From positions 1 through 11,820 of the forward strand of contig CAJGBW010000047.1 in NCBI GenBank assembly GCA_904501835.1: 11,820 nucleotides of DNA, written 5' to 3'. This document shows, piece after piece, positions 7,012 to 11,820 of the stretch; within the stretch, counting starts at the first letter, position 1, and each line of letters begins with the position of its first letter. The DNA is from an uncultured Bacteroidales bacterium. Lineage in GTDB: Bacteria > Bacteroidota > Bacteroidia > Bacteroidales > UBA932. Position numbers and translations under genes: made by a program. A model generated the notes under the pieces. It did not search any database and had not been told where the DNA came from. It was given only the letters and a program-made list of their open reading frames with translations.

Positions 7012-7862
7012 GAAACAAACATAGATTGAGAGCAAGTTCATTCGACTTGCTCTCAACGTATAATTATTTCACTCCCGGGTGGATTGATTTTTTGTGGATT
7101 GGCATCAGCTTATTCATCGGAGTCCTGTTATCCGGTCTGCTGGGAATCGCCCTCAATAAGGCCGGTTTCGAGCCCATTTACATTCAACTAATTTCCTATC
7201 CCATTCTCTTTATCCCGAGCATGTTGCTTGCCTCATCTTTGAGCCGCCGCAATATGTTTCGTGACAAAGAAAACCCTTTGGATAAAAATAATTATTGGTC
7301 TGTAAAACAAGTACTTATCGCCGCTATCAGCATGCTTGCAGCAGGCTTTGTCATTGATGGGATCAACCTCATTCTCCCGCCCATGCCGGAGGACTTTAAG
7401 GAAGTCATGCTCACCTTAAAAGAGGGGCCTGTCTGGGTATCAATTCTGTGCGTGGGCATATTCGCTCCTTTCATGGAAGAATGGTTGTGCCGAGGCATTA
7501 TTTTAAGAGGCCTTTTGGGTAAAATCAACGCTCCTGCCGCCTTGATTATTTCCGCCTTGTTTTTCGGAGTAATTCATGGCAATATCTGGCAAGGAGTCCC
7601 CGCTTTTTTCATCGGTATTTTGCTCGGTTTCATCTACTACAAAAGTGGTTCGCTCAAACTCACCATGTGTATGCACGCCATCCACAACCTCGTGGCATTG
7701 ACCTTGATGAAAATTCCCTCCTTGGAGGCTGCAGAAACCTATTTTGACATATTCCCGTCCGTGTGGACTTATGGAATAACAATGACGGCAAGCATCGTCA
7801 TTACGACACTCACCGTCATTTATTTTGCACGCTTAAAAAGACCTGAAGAAGTCAGCGAATAA
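7008..7862 (+). CDS. CPBP-family intramembrane glutamic endopeptidase (CAAX protease/Abi family)
   Basis: This 284-residue polytopic membrane protein has about seven hydrophobic segments and the three CPBP motifs: EEWLCR (E157-E158 and R162), FFGVIH (F186 to H190) and HAIHN (H223 to N227). These residues form the active site in Rce1-like and other CPBP proteases, so the protein is likely catalytic. In bacteria the family serves in peptide maturation, immunity or regulation, and the target here is unknown. Start: the ATG overlaps the upstream stop as ATGA, and the next in-frame ATG (codon 71) would remove the first membrane segments. Codons 7-16 contain a perfect 12-bp inverted repeat that could form a strong mRNA hairpin. 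The gene ends 11 bases from the convergent pncA gene. Confidence 0.9.
   Translation: MRNKHRLRASSFDLLSTYNYFTPGWIDFLWIGISLFIGVLLSGLLGIALNKAGFEPIYIQLISYPILFIPSMLLASSLSRRNMFRDKENPLDKNNYWSVKQVLIAAISMLAAGFVIDGINLILPPMPEDFKEVMLTLKEGPVWVSILCVGIFAPFMEEWLCRGIILRGLLGKINAPAALIISALFFGVIHGNIWQGVPAFFIGILLGFIYYKSGSLKLTMCMHAIHNLVALTLMKIPSLEAAETYFDIFPSVWTYGITMTASIVITTLTVIYFARLKRPEEVSE
7026..7056 (+). repeat. Perfect 12-bp inverted repeat (stem-loop) at the start of the CPBP gene
   Basis: The arms are TTGAGAGCAAGT (7026-7037) and ACTTGCTCTCAA (7045-7056), with a 7-base loop. The stem is uninterrupted and lies 18 bases after the CPBP start codon. It is not followed by a T-run (next bases CGTATAATT), so it is not a classic intrinsic terminator. 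It may be an mRNA structure that limits translation, an RNA-processing site, or a protein-binding palindrome. Confidence 0.6.
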
Positions 7863-7866
7863 ATAG

Positions 7867-7885
7867 AAAATTCTTACTGAATTTT
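7867..7885. terminator. Possible bidirectional terminator between convergent CPBP and pncA genes
   Basis: AAAATTC (7867-7873) and GAATTTT (7879-7885) are perfectly complementary, with a 5-base loop that contains the first bases of the pncA stop codon. The stem ends in T-runs on both strands, as a shared terminator would. It is A/T-rich and only 7 bp long, so it would be weak. Confidence 0.3.
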
Positions 7886-8500
7886 AAAGCCTCCTTCACG
7901 CATTTTAGATAAGGTCTCGACATGTCCCTCTTGGGCAACATAGGCGAGGCCTTTTTCTATTACCACCACATTAAATCCGGCATTTTTCAAATCCTTGGCC
8001 GTGTTATAAACACAATACTCTGTCGCAATACCACACACGTAAACTGTTTGAGCATCAAGCATTTCCAACACCTCCGCCAAAGTCTGACCGGCTTCATTCT
8101 TGCCTTCAAATCCGGAATACTGCTCTTCTTCTTTTACACAGCCTTTGTAGAAAGTCAAAGCTTCTTCCATCTTGGGTTTTAGTGCCTCATGTACCTCTCC
8201 GCCACGAGTACCGGCGACACAATGCACAGGCCAGATACCTCCGAAATCGGTGAAAGACGAGTGGTCGGCCGGATGATGATCACAAATAAAAAGAGCCGGC
8301 GTTTCGGGATTCTCAGCCATCAAGGTCTGGGTGTAAGCAACAGCCTGTTCTGCATTTTGACATGCCAGACTGCCATCAATAAAATCGTAGAGCATATCTA
8401 CGACAACAAGGGCAGAATTCTTTTCCATTTTCACAGTTTTAACAGGTGCACAAGCCACCATAATAACGGCGAGTGCAAGCAATTTAACGAGAGATTTCAT
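7874..8500 (-). CDS. pncA: Nicotinamidase (isochorismatase-like fold) with lipoprotein-like signal peptide
   Basis: Nicotinamidase hydrolyses nicotinamide to nicotinate and ammonia. The 208-residue product has the full PncA signature: catalytic D35 (VVVDMLYDF), metal ligands D74, H76 and H80 (DHHPADHSSF), WPVHCVAGT at about 90-98, K119 (FYKG), YSGF at 128-131, and nucleophile C163 in CGIATEYCVYNTAKD. Ahead of this sit about 24 extra residues: MKSLVKLLALAVIMVAC, a basic start, a hydrophobic stretch and a lipobox-like VAC at Cys17, suggesting export and lipidation. A cytosolic form from the internal ATG at 8426-8428 (Met25) is possible. The residues after Cys17 (A-P-V-K) are not acidic, so a periplasm-facing anchor is likelier than surface export. 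The start overlaps the end of pncB by 17 bases, and the two enzymes act consecutively in NAD salvage. The role is strongly supported; the location is inferred. Confidence 0.92.
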   Translation of the reverse strand: MKSLVKLLALAVIMVACAPVKTVKMEKNSALVVVDMLYDFIDGSLACQNAEQAVAYTQTLMAENPETPALFICDHHPADHSSFTDFGGIWPVHCVAGTRGGEVHEALKPKMEEALTFYKGCVKEEEQYSGFEGKNEAGQTLAEVLEMLDAQTVYVCGIATEYCVYNTAKDLKNAGFNVVVIEKGLAYVAQEGHVETLSKMREGGFKIQ

Positions 8501-9986
8501 TTTCGTAATTTCTTTGTATATCCTTTACCAAACGCTCGATGATTTCCGACTTCAAATTATACAAATCATCTGAAATATCCACCTTGTAATAGTGGGGGTT
8601 GATGAGTCGTCTTTCGCTCGGACTCAAACGGGACAGATTGTCGTTGTAATACGCTTTTTTTGCTTGGAGACTTTCTTGCTCCACAATGCGCACACCATTC
8701 TCTATCATCTTGATTTGCAGAGCTTTAACCTTATACCCTCCTGCTTTGAAACTGGTCATTTTATAGCGATCATGTTCGTCGCAGATGGTAAAGGCTTCTC
8801 CGTCCTCTATCTTCTGTGAAAGACTGTCTCCACGCAGACAGGTCACATCCGCAGCAAACATATCTTCGCCCTTTTCATTGGGAACCAAAATTCGATAGGT
8901 AATCTGGAATCCCGGATTGATCAGCTTGCCTCTGTCTTCCGAACGTTTGAGTACGGGTTCGCCATCAATCTGCACCAATTTATACACATTTCCGAAACAG
9001 GGATTGGCGTTACTGGTCGCAATGGCATCACCCACTCCGTAAGAATCGATACAAGCCCCTTGTCTTTCCAAATCGGCAATCAGGTATTCATCCAGGGAAT
9101 TGGTCGCAAAAATCTTACACTGATGAAAACCATTTTTATCCAGAATTTCGCGGACTTTCACGGAAAGATAAGCCAAATCGCCACTATCCAGACGCACGCC
9201 GTAGAGAGGCTGATAACTATCGTCGATTCCGTTGGCCCGGAAAGCACTCATCGCGTTGAAAATACCACATTTAAGCGTATCGTAGGTATCAATCAACATA
9301 ATAAGAGGCTCGCCTTTGTGCGACTTGATATAGCGGTCGAAAGCCTCTTTTTCGCTTCCCGCAGAACAGCCAAAAGCCGTCACATAACTATGCGCCATGG
9401 TACCGGTAGAACCATAGTCCCAATACATTCCAGTAAGCACATTGGAGGAATTGGCGCAGCCGGCAATAATCGCCGCTTTGGCCCCATAAATCGCCGCCCA
9501 GGGTCCATGGGCACGACGCGAACCAAATTCACTGACCGGACGCTGAGTAGCACGACAGACACGCGAAGCCTTGGTTGCCACCGCCATCTGGTGATTCATA
9601 ATGCAGAGCATAGGCGTCTCAAGCACCTGAGCCTCTACCAAGGGGGCCTCCACTATAACGATAGGCTGTGAAGGGAATACAATTTCCCCTTCTTTCATCG
9701 CATAGACCTGACCGGTAAACTTCATTTCCGACAAATAGCGACGAAATTCCTTGTATTCTGCGCCAGGGAGAAATTTTTCAAAAAAAGCCTCGTCTTTTCC
9801 GCCCAATGCGGCCACCATCTCCAAGACCTCATCGGTTCCGCTCACTACGGCCCAGTTGTTATGCTCGGGCGCACGGCGATAAAAGAGATTAAAGACGGCC
9901 ATCTGCTGGGCTTTACCACAATCATAGAACGACTTTCCCATGGTATATTGGTACTTGTCTGAACAATATGACAAATTCTCTAACAT
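8484..9986 (-). CDS. pncB: Nicotinate phosphoribosyltransferase
   Basis: The enzyme converts nicotinate and PRPP (with ATP) to nicotinate mononucleotide, the committed step of the Preiss-Handler NAD salvage route. The 500-residue product starts MLENLSYCSDKYQYTMGKSF, the usual N-terminus of the family. It contains the barrel motifs SEFGSRRAHG, the SSN stretch and GTMAHS (conserved histidine about 199), then YGVRLDSGDLAYLS and a later GVGDAI, which form the substrate and phosphoribosyl sites. A reading from 10058 adds 24 residues but crosses the putative -7 box at 10028-10035, so the ATG at 9984-9986 is preferred. The gene leads a two-gene unit with pncA. The leader is A-rich, without Shine-Dalgarno, and holds a short GCG-rich repeat. 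Confidence 0.95.
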   Translation of the reverse strand: MLENLSYCSDKYQYTMGKSFYDCGKAQQMAVFNLFYRRAPEHNNWAVVSGTDEVLEMVAALGGKDEAFFEKFLPGAEYKEFRRYLSEMKFTGQVYAMKEGEIVFPSQPIVIVEAPLVEAQVLETPMLCIMNHQMAVATKASRVCRATQRPVSEFGSRRAHGPWAAIYGAKAAIIAGCANSSNVLTGMYWDYGSTGTMAHSYVTAFGCSAGSEKEAFDRYIKSHKGEPLIMLIDTYDTLKCGIFNAMSAFRANGIDDSYQPLYGVRLDSGDLAYLSVKVREILDKNGFHQCKIFATNSLDEYLIADLERQGACIDSYGVGDAIATSNANPCFGNVYKLVQIDGEPVLKRSEDRGKLINPGFQITYRILVPNEKGEDMFAADVTCLRGDSLSQKIEDGEAFTICDEHDRYKMTSFKAGGYKVKALQIKMIENGVRIVEQESLQAKKAYYNDNLSRLSPSERRLINPHYYKVDISDDLYNLKSEIIERLVKDIQRNYENEISR

Positions 9987-10002
9987 GGTTTGTTTATTTT
10001 TT

Positions 10003-10020
10003 CGCGTTTCGCGTTTTCGC
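10003..10020 (-). repeat. GCG-rich repeat in the pncB leader
   Basis: On the minus strand the leader reads GCG-AAAAC-GCG-AAAC-GCG, and CGCG-AAA-CGCG (10003-10013) can also fold into a 4-bp hairpin with a 3-base loop. It lies 17 to 34 bases before the pncB ATG. It could be a small regulatory structure or binding site, but I recognise no known NAD-responsive motif in it. Confidence 0.3.
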
Positions 10021-10027
10021 ACAATGG

Positions 10028-10035
10028 CAAAGATA
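10028..10035 (-). promoter_or_regulatory. -7 element of the pncB-pncA promoter
   Basis: On the minus strand this reads TATCTTTG, an exact TAnnTTTG match, 41 bases before the pncB start. No TTTG is found at the -33 position. Instead a direct repeat GGTGC-AAC-GGTGC (10047-10059) covers that region, as might suit an activator-dependent promoter. Confidence 0.5.
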
Positions 10036-10076
10036 AGTATTTTTCCGCACCGTTGCACCCTTTTAGCGCTTTTCTG

Positions 10077-11243
10077 CTACTCCATACGCATTGTTTGGGC
10101 AGGGTCAATGCGGGAAATAAAGGCACAAGGAATCTGCATCAGAAGCAAAATCGCCGCATAAGCCACCACATCCGCCAAGACTATAGGCATAAAATTCAAA
10201 TGCACCGGCACATAGGACACAAAATAATTGACCGGGTCGAGCGGTATGACATGAAAATACTGTTGAATCAGACACAAGACAATCGCGCTTAGATTTCCTA
10301 TCAACAGCCCTTTGAGCACAATACGGGAAGAGAGTTTGACAAAGATTTTGCGGATGCCGGCATGCGTCATTCCAAAGGCTTTCAGACTGCCAATCAGGGA
10401 AATACTTTCAAACAACAAAATCAAGAGTCCCGATATCATATTGAATCCCGCCACGATAATCATTAGCAGCAGAATAAAGACCACATTAAAATCAATCAGA
10501 TTGAGCCAGTCGAACAATTGGGGATAATAATCCATGGACGCCACACAATAGACCGGCACTTCTTCTTCCGAGCCATAGACATACATCATACCGCCGATAT
10601 CGGACTTGAGCGTCTGAATCTGACTTTCGCTTTTATAGGCATTCTTCAGATAAATCTCCATGGAAGAAACACGGTCTGAAGACCAATTATTGACCCTTTG
10701 CATATCTTCCAAGGGCATATACACCACCAATTTATCGTCGGAATCCAAAATGGCATCATAGATACTCTCCACGGTCAGACGACGGGCACGGGTTTTTGCG
10801 CCAATGAAATAAACCGTCATTTTATCCCCCTCCGAGAGTTTCAAAATCTGGGACAGACGACGAGGAATACGCACAAAACCGCTGGAATCGGCGCCATCGG
10901 GTACCGCCTTAAACAACACGCCATGAATATGCTCCGCTTGTTTGATAATACCGACACGGCTTACCACAGGGACGATTTTTTCAATAGCGGGATGCTTGGA
11001 TATCGAATCCAAATAAGCCGGATAGCGCTCTATGGACATTTCCTCTCCCAAGGTATTCTGACTTTGGGGCAGAATCTGCAAATCGCCGGAAATAGACGAA
11101 ATACCCTCTCTGATTTCATTGCGAAAACCGGCGGAAATCGACACGGCCACAATGATGATAAAAAAGCTGAGAGCGATACAAATGAGAGGCAAACGACCTT
11201 TGAAACTCATTTTTGAGGCGATAAACGAAGAAGGATTGCTCAT
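10077..11243 (-). CDS. FtsX/LolC-type ABC transporter permease
   Basis: This 388-residue permease has the four-helix MacB/LolC layout: one N-terminal transmembrane helix at about 18-40 (ICIALSFFIIIVAVSIS), a large extracytoplasmic domain at about 41-250, and three C-terminal helices forming the FtsX domain. The helices are near NVVFILLLMIIVAGFNMISG, GLLIGNLSAIVLCLI and IVLADVVAYAAILLLMQI. The cytoplasmic coupling segment SLKAFGMTHAGIRKIFV is typical of the FtsX family. LolC/LolE homologues extract lipoproteins from the inner membrane for outer-membrane transport. That would suit a lipoprotein-rich Bacteroidota cell, but other MacB-like roles cannot be excluded. No ATPase gene lies in the window. 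Its ATG overlaps the stop of the upstream methyltransferase gene by four bases, indicating cotranscription and coupling. Confidence 0.9.
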   Translation of the reverse strand: MSNPSSFIASKMSFKGRLPLICIALSFFIIIVAVSISAGFRNEIREGISSISGDLQILPQSQNTLGEEMSIERYPAYLDSISKHPAIEKIVPVVSRVGIIKQAEHIHGVLFKAVPDGADSSGFVRIPRRLSQILKLSEGDKMTVYFIGAKTRARRLTVESIYDAILDSDDKLVVYMPLEDMQRVNNWSSDRVSSMEIYLKNAYKSESQIQTLKSDIGGMMYVYGSEEEVPVYCVASMDYYPQLFDWLNLIDFNVVFILLLMIIVAGFNMISGLLILLFESISLIGSLKAFGMTHAGIRKIFVKLSSRIVLKGLLIGNLSAIVLCLIQQYFHVIPLDPVNYFVSYVPVHLNFMPIVLADVVAYAAILLLMQIPCAFISRIDPAQTMRME

Positions 11244-11820
11244 CTCACATCCATTTTTATGCGTCTTGACTTGGGATACAAGTTATTGCAACGCGTTCCT
11301 AAATTTTTGGCAAATCCAATGGGTATTCCTTGATAGGTCAGCAAAAGAATTCCCTTGGGGGCAGAGGGCAGGGAAAAACTATCCCCGTGCAGATACTGCA
11401 AAGCGGTCTGTCTGTCGAGTTGGGCGGTCTCATATTGAAATTCTTTCTGTTCGGACAGAATCAGATTGAGCGCCAAATCGACAAAGGGAAGCCAATCTTT
11501 TCCTTTTTTCTCGGCGATTTTCACTCCGCCGTGTATGAGTCTGACGGCTTTTTTGATTGTATTGACATAGGCGGTCAAATGCGCAGGAACGGCAAACATG
11601 CTGTCATCCTGCGACCAAATATGCAAGCTGCGCGTTTGCTCTTCTTGCGCTCCATTGCTCTCCTCATAATCCCCCGGGGAAGATTTCTGCATCAAGGCGC
11701 AAAATTGCCCTTCGCCGCGAACCCATCCGGGTATCAGACGCACCATGCCCTCTTTATAAAACAAACGGTCTTGCCCAGATTCCAACTCGGACTCCGGCGA
11801 AGATTCCGACTCGGACTCCG
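11240..11820 (-). CDS. C-terminal part of an RsmF-like (NOL1/NOP2/Sun) rRNA cytosine-C5 methyltransferase
   Basis: The frame is open to the right edge, so only about the last 193 codons are visible and the SAM-binding catalytic domain lies outside. The segment RLIPGWVRGEGQFCALMQK matches the family's GEGFF-type strand that closes the core. The last 50 residues (YLHGDSFSL, KGILLLTYQGIPIGFAKNLG, then NNLYPKSRRIKM) match the PUA-like C-terminal domain of RsmF-type methyltransferases, which binds rRNA. The family makes 5-methylcytosine in ribosomal RNA; the exact site is not determinable here. The visible N-terminal end is an acidic Ser/Glu run (ESESESSPESELES) encoded by a 24-base tandem repeat. 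The gene overlaps the permease gene downstream by four bases. Confidence 0.8.
   Translation of the reverse strand, partial: ESESESSPESELESGQDRLFYKEGMVRLIPGWVRGEGQFCALMQKSSPGDYEESNGAQEEQTRSLHIWSQDDSMFAVPAHLTAYVNTIKKAVRLIHGGVKIAEKKGKDWLPFVDLALNLILSEQKEFQYETAQLDRQTALQYLHGDSFSLPSAPKGILLLTYQGIPIGFAKNLGTRCNNLYPKSRRIKMDVR
11778..11820. repeat. 24-base tandem repeat inside the methyltransferase gene, cut by window edge
   Basis: The unit starting GATTCC at 11778 recurs from 11802 with one mismatch over the 19 visible bases of the second copy (an A for G at the seventh base). The period of 24 keeps the reading frame and encodes 8 residues of Ser/Glu-rich sequence. More copies may lie beyond the window. 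Confidence 0.6.

Noticed and set aside
9060..9671. A 203-codon plus-strand open frame opposite pncB
   Set aside because: It covers conserved pncB motifs in antisense and has no start signals of its own.
9987..10058. A 24-codon N-terminal extension of pncB
   Set aside because: It contains the putative -7 box and the GCG repeat, and it is absent from the usual family N-terminus.
1..11820. tRNA or rRNA genes, CRISPR arrays, insertion sequences or prophage genes
   Set aside because: I looked through the intergenic gaps (the largest is about 106 bases) and the coding regions. I saw no transposase, integrase, regular spaced repeats or tRNA-like cloverleaf.

Overview
The window looks like a piece of a Bacteroidales (Bacteroidota) chromosome. 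Four things point there: a SusC/RagA-type TonB-dependent receptor, lipoproteins with Bacteroidota-type lipoboxes, A-rich leaders without Shine-Dalgarno sequences, and promoters that match the Bacteroides -7 element TAnnTTTG (one of them also with a -33 TTTG). I cannot name a genus from the sequence alone. There are nine protein genes, two of them cut by the window edges. I see no RNA genes, insertion sequences or CRISPR arrays, and no gene-free stretch longer than about 106 bases.

Region 1 (1-5677, minus strand) is a tightly packed outer-membrane acquisition operon. A perfect Bacteroides-type promoter drives, in order, an 877-residue lipoprotein with a C-terminal endonuclease/exonuclease/phosphatase (EEP) domain, a 427-residue surface-lipoprotein-like protein, and a SusC-like receptor that runs off the left edge. 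Gaps are 14 and 2 bases. Placing the enzyme and binding lipoprotein before SusC is not the textbook susC-susD order, and the EEP enzyme suggests a phosphodiester substrate (nucleic acid or phospholipid head group) rather than a plain glycan. This is the best candidate for an uncharacterised system here.

Region 2 (5705-7862) holds an FtsB/DivIC-like division protein on the minus strand. Diverging from it is a two-gene plus-strand unit: a sugar-phosphate nucleotidyltransferase overlapping by four bases a CPBP-family membrane protease. The two divergent promoters interlock. A perfect 12-bp inverted repeat lies at the start of the protease gene.

Region 3 (7874-10035, minus strand) is an NAD salvage pair: pncB (nicotinate phosphoribosyltransferase) followed, with a 17-base overlap, by pncA (nicotinamidase). 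The nicotinamidase carries a lipoprotein-like signal peptide, so nicotinamide may be deamidated outside the cytoplasm before pncB uses the nicotinate.

Region 4 (10077-11820, minus strand) is the end of an rRNA cytosine-C5 methyltransferase gene with a PUA-like C-terminus, overlapping by four bases an FtsX/LolC-type ABC permease gene. A 24-base in-frame tandem repeat encoding Ser/Glu-rich sequence sits at the right window edge inside the methyltransferase.
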